This document shows, one piece after another, positions 1 to 12,500 of a stretch of DNA of 64,000 nt. Source of the DNA: Dugong dugon (Eukaryota > Chordata > Mammalia > Sirenia > Dugongidae); NCBI GenBank assembly GCA_030035585.1, contig CM057464.1, positions 75,624,919 through 75,688,918 on the forward strand, given 5' to 3'. How positions within the stretch are numbered: the stretch's first letter is position 1; each line of letters starts with the position of its first letter. The position numbers and the translations under genes are program-made. The notes beneath the pieces were generated by a model, which saw nothing but the letters and a program-made list of their open reading frames with translations, was not told the origin of the DNA and did not search any database.

Positions 1-35
1 TCTTTTAAGAGTATAGAAGCACAAAATTAATGTTG

Positions 36-985
36 TTCTTGTTAGGTGCCGTCCAGTCGGTTCCAACTCATAGTGACCCTATGTACTACAGAACAAAACA
101 CTGCCCGGTCCTGCACCATGCTCACAATCATTGTTATGCTTGAGCCCATTGTTGCAGTCACTGTATCAATCCATCTCGTTGGATGGTGTTCTTCTTTTTC
201 ACTGACCCTGGACTTTACCAAGCATGATGTCCTTCTCCAGGGACTAATCCCTCCTGACAGCATGTCCAAAGTATGTAGGACGTAGTCTCACCATCCTTGC
301 TTCTAAGGAGCATTCTAGCTGTACTTCTTCCAAGACAAATTTGTTTGTTCTTTTGGCAGTCCGTGGTATATTTGATATTCTTCTCCAGCACCACAATTCA
401 AAGGCGTCAATTCTTCTTTGGTCTTCCTTACTCATTGTCCAGCTTTGTATGCATGTGATGCGATTGAAAATACCATGGCTTGGGTCAGGCACACCTTAGT
501 CTTCAAGGTGACATCTTTACTTTTCAACACTTTAAAGAGGTCTTTTGCAGCAGATTTGTCCAATGTAATGCGTCTTTTGATTTCTTGCCTGCTGCTTCCG
601 TGGGTGTTGATTGTGGATCCAAGTAAAATGAAATCCTTGACCACTTCAATCTTTTCTCCATTTATCTTGATGCTGCTTATTGGTCCAGTTGTGAGGATTT
701 TTGTTTTCTTTATGTTGACGTGTAATCCATACTAAAGGCTGTGGTCTTTGATCTTCATTAGTAAGTGCTTCCAGTCCTCTTCACTTTCAGTAAGCAAGGT
801 TGTGTCATCTACATAATGCAGGTTGTTAATGAGTCTTCCTCCAATCCTGATGCCCTGTTCTTCTTCATATAGTCCAGCTTCTTAGATTATTTGCTCAGCA
901 TACAGATTGAATAGGTATGGTGAAAGAATACAACCCTGACGCATATCTTTCCTGACTAAACCATGCAGTATCCCCTTGTTCAAGG
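36..985 (-). repeat. RTE-family LINE, 3' part, minus strand
   Basis: The 3' end is at the left (ttgttaggtgccgtccagtcgg...). The minus strand encodes degraded reverse transcriptase fragments, including a YVDD catalytic box near 799-819. It is truncated 5' at about 985 and has several frame breaks. It lies antisense to BEND6 in an upstream intron. Confidence 0.85.
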
Positions 986-1419
986 GAACAAAAGGACAAA
1001 ACTAATAGACATTGGGAAATGGTAGCCAGTTATTTAATTAATATGTGATATTAATATAGAATATAGTGAGTTAGATATTTCAAAGAGAAATTAGCTTTTC
1101 CTTTCATGTTAGAATTCATAAGATAAATTAATACTTGAAAGTTGTATCACTCCTGATTTTTATGCATAGACATTGATTCTGGGATCAGATTCAATATATG
1201 TTGTGAACTAAAAAAAATTGATCTGAAACATTAATGTTATAGAATACATTTACATAAATCAAAAAGCATAATGATCTCATCTTGCTGTAAACTTTCAACA
1301 CGAATAGAATGTTCTAAATTAATCAAAAAATGAAAAACAGAAGACCTTTTACATGAATTATAGTCATCCTAAAATAGAACATTTAATTGATTCCTACTTT
1401 TCTTTAGGCTTAACTTGGT

Positions 1420-1545
1420 TTTCATTTCCTAGGGCTGCCAAAACAAAGTACCACAAACTTGGTGGCTTAAAACAAGAGAAGGTTATTGTCTTACAGTTCT
1501 GGAGGGCTAAAGTCTGAAATCAGAGTGTTGACAGACTCTAGAGGA
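1420..1545 (-). repeat. MaLR/MLT1-type LTR fragment
   Basis: The run ctagggctgcc, accacaaacttggtggctta and cttacagttctggag is the reversed 3' end of MLT1/MST-type LTRs. The remainder to 2047 is not recognised. Confidence 0.5.
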
Positions 1546-2047
1546 AGATCTAACATTGTGGAGCAGGTAAAGATTGTGTTCGACTGTCTAATTACAGATA
1601 AGAAAGAGGCTAAGTCATTTAGCCTCTGGTTCTCTTTCCAGATCGGGAGATCAGGAGAGAACAGAGCCTTTGTACAATGATGAAGCTAAAATGTGTGGAG
1701 CCAATGCCACTAGATTTATCAGTGATAGAGATTTTAGTGCTTATGCATTAAGAGAAGATCAAAAAATAAGATTGTTTTCCCCTTTTCCTGAATTATTCCT
1801 TCACCAGTGGAAAGCAAGCTTGGTGAGTGGTAGGATGGATAATGTCAGAACATGGAAATCAGAAATACCAGCCTTATCCAATAGAACAGAAATACTCTAG
1901 CAAACAAATAGTATGCATCAAGGCATATTGTCAACATCAGATGTCCATTAGGGAGACAACAGGTGGAAGTACTGGTGGCAGAAGGAATCTATTGGCTGGC
2001 AATAAATACAAACCCAGGCAGTCAGGAGGTATGAGGAACCCCACTGT

Positions 2048-2795
2048 TATATCAGTCAGGGTCCTGACAGGAAACAAATGGTCCATTCAAGTTAGGATAA
2101 TTTGATAAGGTTTTATTAAACGGACTATTTAAAGAGATTTGGGCTGGGTAAGGCAACCATAAAGGATAGTGCTGTACCCAGGGCTAGTAAGAATGGGAAT
2201 GTTACCACCCCTGGGCCCAGTGAGATGAGAGAAGGGAGTGGTTATTACAATCAGAAAGGAGAGGGTCATACAGAGAGTGTTGCCATGAGAGGGACTGTGA
2301 CTCGTTTTTAAGAGAGAGAGCCTGCCTGAGGTGACCCCACAGGGAGAAAGTGAGGATAAATGCTCCTAGTTCACAGATCTCCCTCCCTTTGATCTCCTAC
2401 TGGGACACGCCATTGGTTGAATCCAGCTGGAAAGAGGGCAAGGGACCCATACAGGTCAACCTCCAGGCTTAGAGATCAGAATGGAAATGACTGGAGAATG
2501 GATCTGGAGGGTAAAGAGAGGATCTCCAGCACTGGTATCTGAGCAGGTCTATAGTCCAAGAAACACTTGGATAAGGCAAGACTTAAGTCTCAGGGGGTAA
2601 TGGGAATACTAGGCAGAAACTTAGGTAAGTTGGTCCCTATAAGTGACTTGGTCAAGTGAAGAAGCAAAAACCTGGTTACTGGAATTGACAGAATCTGCTG
2701 CAAAACTGACATGATTAGTTTTCTAAGTTTCTGACTCCAGAGTCATTTTTTGACTGCTTGTTGTTGTAGTATGCCAACAAGTTGATCTGAATCAT
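2048..2795. other. Unclassified, probably old repeat
   Basis: It begins atatcagtcagggtcctgac, which resembles the edge of an LTR or DNA element, and contains no coding frame. I cannot name the family, and nothing gene-like is seen. Confidence 0.3.
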
Positions 2796-5320
2796 GTTGT
2801 TGTTGTGGTTGTCACATCCCACAGAGTCAGTTCAGACTCATAGTGACCCTGTGTACAACAGAACAAAACACAGCCCTGTCCTGCATCTTCCTCACAATTG
2901 TTATGTTTGAGCCTGTTGTACAGCCACTGTGTCAATCCATCTCGCCAAGGGTCTTCCTCTTTTTAACTGACCCTGTACTTTACCAAGTATAATGTCATTC
3001 CCCAGGGACTGGTCCCTCCTGATAACGTGTCCAAAGTATGTGAGACCAAGTTTTGCCATCTTTGCTTCCAAGGAGCACTCTGGCTGTATTTCTTCCAAGA
3101 CAGACTCGTACTATGGTATATTCAATATTCTTTGCCAATACCGTAATTCAAATGTATCAATTCTTCTTCAGTCTTCCTTAGTCATTGTCCAGCTTTCGCA
3201 TGAATATGAGGCAATTGAAAAATCATGGCTTGGGTCAGGCGCACCTTAGTACTCAAAGTGATATCTTTGCATTCTAACACTTTAAAGAGGTCTTTTGCAA
3301 CAGATTTGCCCAATGCAGTGCATCATTTGATTTCCTGACTGCTGCTGCCATGGATATTGATTGTGACTCCAAGTAAAATGAAATCCTTGACAACTTCAGC
3401 ATTTTCTCCATTTATCATGTCGTTGCTTATTGGTCCATTTGTGAGGATTTTTGTTTTCTTTATGTTGAGATGTAATCCATACTGAAGGTGGTAGCCTTTG
3501 ATCGTCATCAGTAAGTGCTTCAAGTCCTCTTTGTTTTCAGCAAGCGAGGTTGTATCATCTGCATATCACAGGTTGTTAATGAATCTTCCACTAGTCCTGA
3601 TGCCACGTTCTTCTTATAATCCATCTTCTCAGATTATTTGCTCAGCATACAGATTGAATAAATACAGTGAAAGGACACAACACTGACACACAACTTTTTT
3701 TATTTTAAACCATGCAGTATCCCTTGCTCTGTTTGAAAAACTGCCTCTTGGTCTATGTACAAGTTCCTCATGAGCATAATTAAGTGTCCTGGAATTCTTA
3801 TTCCTCACAGTGTTATTCATAATTTGTTATGATCCGAACAGTCAAATGCCTTTGCACAGCCAATAAAACACAAGTAAACATCCTTCTGGTATTTTCTACT
3901 TTCAGCTGAGATCCATCAGACATTAGCAATGATATCGCTCATTCCATATCCTCTTCTGAGTCTGGCTTGAACTTTTGGAAGTTCCCTGTCGATATACTGC
4001 TGCAACCACTTTTGAATGATCTTCAGCAAAATTTTACTTGTGTGTGATATTAATAATATTGTTCGATAATTTCCACATTCTATTTTATCACCTTTCTTTG
4101 GAATGGGTGCAAATATGGATCTCTTCCGTTGGCCAGGTAGCTGTGTTCCAAATTTCCTAGCATAGACTGGTGAGTACCTCCAGCACTGCTTCTCTTTGTT
4201 GAAACATCTCAATTGGTATTCTGTCAGTTCCCAGAGCCTTGTTTTTCGCCAGTGCCTTCAGTGCAGCTCAGACTTCTTCCTTCTGTACCATAGACTCTTG
4301 ATCATATGCTGCCTCCTGGAATAGTTGAATGTCGACCAGTTCTTTTTGGTATAGTGATTCTGTATATTTCTTCCATCTGCTTTCGATGCTTCCCGCATCA
4401 TTCAATATTTTGCCCATAGAATCCTTCAAAATTGCAACTCAAGGCTTGAATTTTTTCTTCAGTTCTTTCAGCTTGAGAAATGCCAAGCATGTTCTTCCCT
4501 TTTGGTTTTCTAACTCCAGGTCTTTACACATATCATTACAATATTTTACTTTGTCTTCTCAAACTGCCCTTTGAAATCTTCTGTTCTGCTGTTTTACTTC
4601 ATCATTTCTTCCCTTCTCTTTAGCTACTCTACATTCAAGAGCAAGTTTCAGAGTCTCTTCTGACATCCATTTTTGCCTTTCTTTCTTTCCTGTCTTTAAA
4701 AGAAAGCCTTCTGCTTTCTTCACGTATGATGTCCTTGATATCTTCCCGCAACTCATCTTGTCTTTGGTCATTAGTGTTCAGTACATCAAATCTATCCTTG
4801 AGATGGTCTCCAAATTCAGGTGGGATATACTCAAGGTCGAATTTAGGCTTGCGTGGACTTGTTTTAATTTTCTTCAGCTTCAGCTTTAATTTGCATATGA
4901 GCAATTGATGGCTGTGTTCCGCAGTCAGCCCTGGCCTTGTTCTAGTTGATGATATTGAGCTTTTTTTTTCCACTGATGTAGTTGATTTGATTCCTGTGTT
5001 TTCTATCCAGTGAGGTCCATGTATATTGTCACCATTTATGTTGTTGAAAAAAGGTATTTGCAATGAAAAAGTCGTTCGTCTTGCAAAATTCTATTATGGG
5101 ATCGCTGGCGTCATTTCCATCACCAAGGCCATTTTCCAACTACTAATTCTTTTTCTTTGTTTCTAACTTTTGCATTCCAATCACCAGTAATTATCAATAC
5201 ATCTTAATTGCATGTTTGATCAAGTTCAGACTGCAGAAGTTGGCAAAAGTCTTCAATTTCCTCATCTTTGGCATTAGTGGTTGACACGTAAATTTGAATA
5301 ATAGTTGTATTAACTGGTCT
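2796..5320 (-). repeat. RTE-family LINE, longest copy (3' end to endonuclease), minus strand
   Basis: The 3' end is near 2800. Going right (5' on the minus strand) it shows reverse-transcriptase fragments including a YADD box near 3550 next to an in-frame stop, then the connector (minus frame 4635-5063), then part of the endonuclease around 5150-5320. It has many frameshifts and stops and is inactive. Confidence 0.85.
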
Positions 5321-5324
5321 TCTT

Positions 5325-5817
5325 ACAGGCAACTCATAGCAACCCTGTATAACAGGATAGAACAGGATAGGGTTTCCTAGGCTGTAATTTTTTTTTACCT
5401 GTTTTTTATTGTGATTTATGTGGAAGTTTACAGAGAAAATTAGTTTCTCATTTAACAGTTAATACACAAATTGTTTTGTGACATTGGTTACCAACCCTGA
5501 GATGTGTCAATACTCTCCCCTTCTCTACCCCAGGTTCCCTGTTTCCATTCATCTAGTCCCTTCTTACTGTCTCATCTTTGCTTTTGGGTTGGTGTGCCCA
5601 TTAGTCTCGTATACAGGATTGAACTATGAAGCACACCCCTCACGTGTGTTATTATTGGCCCTAAAGACCTATCTAATGCTTTGGCTCAACAGTGAACCTT
5701 GGGAATGACTTCAGTACTGAGTTAAAAGGGTGTCTGGGGGCATACTCTTGGGGTTTCTCCAGTCTCTGTCAGACCAGCAAGCCTGGTCTTTTTATTTATT
5801 TTGTGTGTGCGTGTGTA

Positions 5818-5848
<31 letters not shown>

Positions 5849-6660
5849 GCCTTTGAATTTTGTTAACATTCTTCTCCCACTCTGTCTGGGATCCTCTATT
5901 GTGATCCCTGACAGAGCAGTCGATGGTGGTAACTGAGCACCATCTTGTTGTTCTGAGCTCAGTCTGTTAGAGGTTGTGGTGATGGTGGTCCATTAGTCCT
6001 TTGGACTAATCTTTCCCTTGTGTCTCTGGTCTTCTTCATTCTCCTCTGCTCCAGCCAGGATGGGAGCAGTAGATGTGTGTTAGATGGTGCTTACAGGCTT
6101 TTAAGACCTCAGTTGCTACTCTCCACAGTTGGATGTAGAACATTTTCTTTATAGACTATCTTAAGCCAATTGAGCTAGATGTCCGCCAAGACCATGGCCT
6201 CCATCCCTCAGCCCAGTAGCTCAGTCTCTCAGGGTGTTTGGACGTGTCTGTGAAGCTTCCATGACTTTGCCCTGGTCAAGTTTTGCTCTTTTCCCCAGTA
6301 TTGTGTACTGTCTTACCCTTCACCAAAGCTACTGCTTATCTACTATCTATTTAATGCTTTTCCCTCACCATCCCTCCCCTCCCTCCTAACCATCAAAGAT
6401 TGTTTCTTTCTGTGTGGAAACATTTTCATGTGTTTTTATAATAGTGGTCTTACATAGTATTTGTCCTTTTGTGATTAACTTATTTTACTCAGCATAATAC
6501 CCTCCAGATTCATCAATGTTGTGAGATGTTTCACAGATTCATCATTGTTCTTTATCATTGATTGCGTTAGTATTCCATTGTGTGTATGTACCATAGTTTG
6601 TTTATCCATTCATCTGTTGATGGGCATTTAGGTTGTTTAGGCTGTAATCTTTACGGGAGC
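5325..6660 (-). repeat. Afrotherian SINE split by an L1 insertion
   Basis: A SINE 3' part (5325-5388) resumes at 6638-6660 after an L1. The 11-base target duplication taggctgtaat is present at 5378-5388 and 6638-6648. Confidence 0.7.
5389..6637 (-). mobile_element. 5'-truncated L1 (3' UTR and end of ORF2), minus strand
   Basis: The poly-T start at 5389 marks the 3' tail, followed by the afrotherian L1 3' UTR (family B, also seen at 15267, 33221 and 49393) and the end of ORF2 near 6480-6637. It is flanked by 11-base duplications. It includes a GT microsatellite at 5803-5850. Confidence 0.85.
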
Positions 6661-6689
6661 AGTTCACTAATCAGATCTTTCTGCAGTGG

Positions 6690-6890
6690 AGTGGCTTAGG
6701 GGTTAGTAACTGTGAATGGTTGCCAGGGACTGCTAGGGATCCTGATTTCCTCATCTGTAGAGTGTAAATAGTAATTGTCTTTACCCTCAGAGAGTGACTG
6801 TGAGGATTCAATGAGTTAGTATGGGTTAGATGCTCAGAACAGTACCTTATAAATAGCAAGCAGTCAGTAAATGTTAGCTATTATTTTTAT
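6690..6890 (+). repeat. MIR SINE
   Basis: The core tcctcatctgtagagtgtaaa and the downstream gaggattcaatgag... block are typical of MIR. Confidence 0.65.
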
Positions 6891-7917
6891 TCTTATTAAA
6901 TGAAGGAGACAGGATTGGAAAGATCTGAGGATGTCACATAGGGCAATACAGGGAGTTAAATGAGTTTCTTTCCTAGATAATGGTTACATATACGGTATCA
7001 CTGCTTGTTCATTGAATTAGCTTAAATAAAAGTACATTCACAAATCCTGACCAAATAAGAGTTTTTAAAATTCCTTTCCCTTAGGAAAACTTTAAGGTTT
7101 CAAGTTTAAAATGATTTAACATATTTAACATTTCTTAGGCTCATCCATATTCTCAAATCCAGTCTATGTAATGCTGTCATAGTTTGAAAACATCTGTGAA
7201 CCATCCTGAAGTTCACTGAGCATCTTTTTAATCAGGATACTCCTGGAACAGTTTGGAAATTGAAAATGTGTTTTTGATGTCATTTGGAAATGGAGGGAGT
7301 AAAGAATAAGCTGAAAAACTCTCTAATTTGTTGTTGTTGTTCGGTGCTGAGTAAAACTAGTAATTTACCCCCAGAAGTCAAGAACACCTTGACTGATGAG
7401 AAAGCTACTCAAGCACTTGTTTTGAGACTGGGTGGTACTCAGTGCTGTGAGTACTACATGAAAAGGCACACAATCATTTAGAGCCATTCCAATATTGATT
7501 TCTTTTCTCTGAGTGTGATCTTTGCTTTCATTAGTTGCAAAGCTCACCTTTATCTATGCCTTATTTCTTAGATATTATTATTTTCATAATTTGGTTGTTG
7601 CTTAGATCATTGTTTTTCAAACTATGGATTGTAACCCATTAGTGAGTTGTAAGTCAATTTAATATGCTTTTAAATAAAATAGAATAGAGTAGATGGAATA
7701 GAAACTGAGAGAGTGTATGACATGTATTAAGGTAAGTATTGTATCATAAAACTTGTGTGTATGTGTTTCTCTGTTGTTTTCTGGGTCAAAATGTAAAATA
7801 TATTTATTTATTGTGAATTGCGGTCAAAAAATATTTGAAATCCATTGGCTCATATTATTCATCCAACAACATATCTTGGGTGTTCTCCTGTCTGTGGTTA
7901 TGTTTAATCTTGCCCTA
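6891..7917. other. BEND6 intron, nothing recognised
   Basis: Unique-looking AT-rich sequence without a supported gene, RNA or named repeat. Short open frames here lack any family signature. Confidence 0.5.
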
Positions 7918-7927
7918 CAACTATGTA

Positions 7928-8092
7928 TGAAACCAAACCAAACCCATTGCCGTCGAGTCGATTCCAACTCATACCAACCCTGTAGGGCAGAATAGAACTA
8001 CCTCGTAGAGTTTCCAAGGAGCAACTGTGAATTTGAACTGCCAACCTTTTGGTTAGCAGCCAAGTTCTTAACCACTGTGCCACCAGGGCCCC
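7928..8092 (-). repeat. Afrotherian tRNA-derived SINE
   Basis: The minus copy has its A-rich tail at the left and a tRNA-like head (box B-like gaatttgaactg reversed) at the right. The 10-base target duplication caactatgta is found at 7918-7927 and 8093-8102. Confidence 0.85.
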
Positions 8093-8102
8093 CAACTATG
8101 TA

Positions 8103-9350
8103 GAGGATTAATGAAATGCTTTCTTTTATTTAAAAAAAAAATGAGGGGGAGGGTAGGGGATGGTGAATTTTTCACTAGCTATCAGGAACTAGTAATGTTT
8201 AATATACAACCATATTTATAATATTCAATCCGAACTTGCTAATTGGCATATAATATAAGCATGGAATCACCTGTTTGTGGATGATATAACAGAAAATAGG
8301 CCTGAAATCTACTGAACAGTAGTTATTCTAAAAGAGATTTGATATGTCCATTCTGGTTGGTCTTGCATGAATTTCATGTCTGTGAAGAAACCTGCAGATT
8401 TGTTCTTTAACCAAATCCTATAAGCAGGAGAAAAGTTTAATCCAGTTAGGGATAATGCAAAGCCTATGTTTTCGTAAACTAATTTGTTTTTAGTAATTTG
8501 CAAGCCTAAAATAATTTTTAGCATGAATAAAAAAGTTTAAAGTAGCAAATTGTAATTATTAAAACCTATTTATTTATTTCAGAAGGGAAGAGGATAGAAT
8601 GGAAGACATTCACACTTGCACTTTATGCACTTCATACTTGTGATTTTCTATTTTATAATGAGTATTGCTCTAGTGATATATCACAGTAAGGATGCTGAGA
8701 CCTAATATGTTGCATCATCTGTGTGTAGCAAAAGCTACCTTTGATCATTTCAATTTGTTATTACATAAGAACTACCATCTACTCTATTAGGTTTTGAAAA
8801 ATGTCCCTTACAGTTTCGATGAAATATACTATTGCCCTCCAGATTTTTTTCCGCCACTCTTTATGGTTTAATTCTTCAGTTTACACCAAGGAAACCATCT
8901 CAAGATTTCAGGGTTTCCAGTAACAAAAACAAACAATCTCTAAGCAATTCTTATTTCTCTTGAAATATTTTGGTCCTCGGAAAATCTGCTAGGTGGATAA
9001 TTTCAGTCCTCTGAGATAGTGTTTGCATAAATTTATAATGTTTCTACTTTGTTTTTTAGACTCCTCACAACTGGTTGAAAAGAAAAAACTTGTAAAGGTG
9101 GAAAATTTTTACACTGTTTGATTTTGTAACAGCTCATTATAAATCCCTTCACTGATACATGAATGTCCTCATGATGATTATGAAATTGAAAGGCTTTAGA
9201 AACAAATAAAAATGGGTAGAAAATTGGTCAGTGGGGGAAAGAAAGATAAAGAAACATTTAGTAAAAGTAGTTTATCTGATGAGTATTATCAAACATACAG
9301 TTTTAAATATATTATGTATCTATTTTTTTGTATGTGTGCTTTCTTTTTAG
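8103..9350. other. BEND6 intron before the first coding exon
   Basis: AT-rich intron with no recognised repeat or gene. It ends at the polypyrimidine tract and acceptor before 9351. Confidence 0.5.
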
Positions 9351-9571
9351 GGAAAAACATTAACTTTTGTGCTACATCCAGAATAGCGTCATCTACATGG
9401 GTATTTCCTCCTCCCACAATTTCAAAAGACCCTTGATAACTGATTGAGAAAATGCAGAAGTTCTTGCAAACAGATGAAATTACCAATGCCGACGCTTTTA
9501 GGAAAGGAAAGAGGAAAAGGACAGAGAAAATGGACTCAGAGAATGCAGATAGTGACGTGGATAAAGGACAG
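9351..9571 (+). CDS. BEND6: BEND6 first coding exon (5' UTR 9351-9451, coding 9452-9571)
   Basis: A pyrimidine-rich acceptor ending ttctttttag precedes 9351 and a GTTGGT donor follows 9571. The ATG at 9452 is chosen because the frame has a TAA at 9437-9439 just upstream, and because the peptide from here matches the BEND6 N-terminus ([11 protein letters not shown]...). It encodes residues 1-40 and ends in phase 0. It includes the basic cluster RKGKRKR. The exon start assumes the nearest good acceptor. Confidence 0.9.
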
Positions 9572-12500
9572 GTTGGTTTTTTGTTACCTTGATATAATTT
9601 TATTATCTAGCTCAACTATAATCCCATAATGCCTTTAATGATTTATTAATTCTTTCTCCTCCTCTATTAATTTATTCTTTTCATTAAATTGTATTCAACC
9701 CAAGGACTATAATTTCATGTTCTCCTTTGAATGTTGGATGAGTTGAGTTAGAAACATATTCAGCAATTTGCCTGCTCCTATTTAGATATAAGAGCCCTGG
9801 TGACAAAGTGGTTAAGAACTCGACTGCTAACCAAAAGGTCAGCCGTTCAAATTCACCAGCTGCTCCTTCGAATCCCCATGGGGCAGTTCTCCTCTGTCCT
9901 GTAGGGTCACTATGAGTCAGAATTGACTCAACAGCAATGGGGTTTTTTTTTGGATTTAGGTATGAGAGTCTCTGGGTGACACAAACAATTAAACACTTGA
10001 CTACTAACTGAAGGGTTGCTAGTTCAAACCCACCCAAAGGCACCTCAGAAAACATCCCTGGCTGTCTACTTCCAAAAAATCAGCCATTGAAAACCCTGTG
10101 GAGCACAGTTCTATTCTAACACTCATGGGGTCACCATGAGTCGCAATCAACTCCAAGGCAATTGTATGTATGTGTGTATATACACTAATGACTATACTAG
10201 TCATTATGTACATACATATAATCAGATATTTATGTATATGTGAATATATGTATGTATATGTATATAGTGACTAATGATGTTGAGCATCTTCTCATGTGCT
10301 TGTTGGCCATTTGTATATCTTTGGTTAAGTATCTTTTCAAGCCCTTTGCCAATTTTTTAATTGAGTTGTTTGTCTTTTTATTAATATTTTATTTTATTTT
10401 TGGTGAAAATATACACAACAAGACTCACTCCCATTCAATAGTTTCAAGACATAATGATCAGTAACTGGTTACATTCTTCATAGTGTGTCAACATTCTTGT
10501 TATTCCTCTTCTAGTTTCATTCCCATTGACTTAAATTCCCTGTTCCCCAACCTTCTTGTCTGTGCTTTAGAATAACTGTTGTCCATTTGGTCTTACATAG
10601 ATAATTTTTTTTAAAGAACACAGTACTCAAGGGTGACAATTTTTACTTTTTGAGCTAAACTGTTACTTAGTTTAAAGGTGACTTCAGGGGATAACTTTGA
10701 ATCAAGGTTTGAAAAGTAACTCAGGGACTCCTTCAGCCTCAGTAGGTCCAGTAAGTCAGTGTTCTTTAAGAATTTGAAGTTCTGTTCCACATTTTATTCC
10801 CTTTCTATCAGGATCCATCTATTGTGTCCCAATCAGAACCTTCAATAGTCATAGGTGGGCATCATCTTGTTCTTCTGGTCTCAAGGTCTAGAAGGCAGCA
10901 ATTTATGGAGATAGTCCTGTAGTCCGGTTCCTTCTCTGATTTTTGAGTTTCCTTCTTTCTCTTTTTTTCCAGACAAAGAGACCAATAGTTGTATCTCAGA
11001 TGGCTTCTCGTACATTTTTAAGACCCCAAACACTACTCACCATACTGGGAGGTAGAACATAAACTTTAAGAGCTATATTATGCCAATTGACTGAACTGTC
11101 CCATGAGACTATGACACTAAGCCTTCTAACCAAAAGAACTAATCCCGTGAGGTGATTGTTATAGCTAATTAACAGCAACATCTGTAGCCCTCCCTTTTTT
11201 TGGTTGTTGTTATGTTGCAAAATTATATATAACATTGCATTTGCCAATTCATCCTTTTTTTGTGTACAGCTTGTTGACATCAATTACATTAGTCAAGCAG
11301 TGCAAACTTCACCCACGTCCGGTGCCACCTTTCGCATCACTGTAAACAAAAAGTGACTACTACCTAGGGAATGCTTCCCTCCACCCCCCCCGCCCCCACC
11401 CCTGGTAACTACCAGTGAACATTGATCTCTTATATTTACCTATCCTTGCCATTTCATAAAAGTGAGCATACAGTATATGTCTCTTTGTGACTTACTTCGC
11501 TCAACATAAGGTTCTCTAGGTTCATCCATGTTTAAGATGTCTCAGGAAATTCATTTTTCTTTATGGCTGAGTGGTTTTCCATTTTTTGTGTGTACCACAT
11601 TTTGCTCATTCGTTCATCCATTGATGGGCACTTAGGTTATTTCCATCTTTTTGCTATTGTGAATCGTGCTGCAATGAACATAGGTGTGCATATGTCTGTT
11701 CGTGTCACTTCTATTAGGTCCCTAGGGTATATGCCTAGGAGTGGAATTGCTGGGTTATATGGTAGTTAATATTTTTTAAATTAAGTCTTCTTATCTCTAA
11801 ACATGGGGTCTTTCTCCATTAATTTAGATTTTCTGTGATGTCTTTCAGTGAAGTTTTATGACTTCTACATAAAGATCTTGCACATCTTTTGTTATACGCT
11901 CATGACAGCTGTTCTCAAAATAGTGATTAAATGTAAATACAAAACATTTAGTTTCCAAGAACTGGAAATTGTTAAAGGAATCTATAAAATTAACTTTCTG
12001 GAGATCTTTTTATAAATGTTTTATTAAAGTATAATATGTATACATATCAGAAGAATACACCTTGATGAGTTATCACAAACTGAGCACAGCCAGATCAAGA
12101 AATAGAACACCACCAGCACCCCAGAAGCTCCCATCATTCCACCTCCCAGGTTCCACCCCAACATTCCTCCCTATACGTCACTACTGTCCTGACCTAATAA
12201 ATGGTGTCCTTTTGAACACTGTGTTACTAATTGTTTGTTGCTAGTATATAGAAGCAACTACCTTTTGTATGTCGGTTTATGTCCTGCCCTCTTGCTAAGC
12301 TTCCCTATTTTATTAAATACTTTGTGTGTATTTACAGATGAAAGAAGTAAGGTTCAGACAGTGAAGCATCCTGCTCAACATCAGGCTGTTTATCAGAGAA
12401 AGAGCCCTGATTCGAACGGTGATCTTGTTGATTCTACTCTGTTATGCTATTTTTCTACTTTATATTTTTCACTGAAGTTAGGCAGAAAGTGAGGCACATA

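Noticed and set aside
5803-5850. GT-rich run coding a Cys/Val repeat in one frame
   Set aside because: A simple dinucleotide microsatellite within an L1 3' UTR.
9789-10165. tRNA-like segments with box A/B resemblance
   Set aside because: They are heads of afrotherian SINEs with RTE-like tails. The same structure occurs more than ten times in the window, so they are not tRNA genes.
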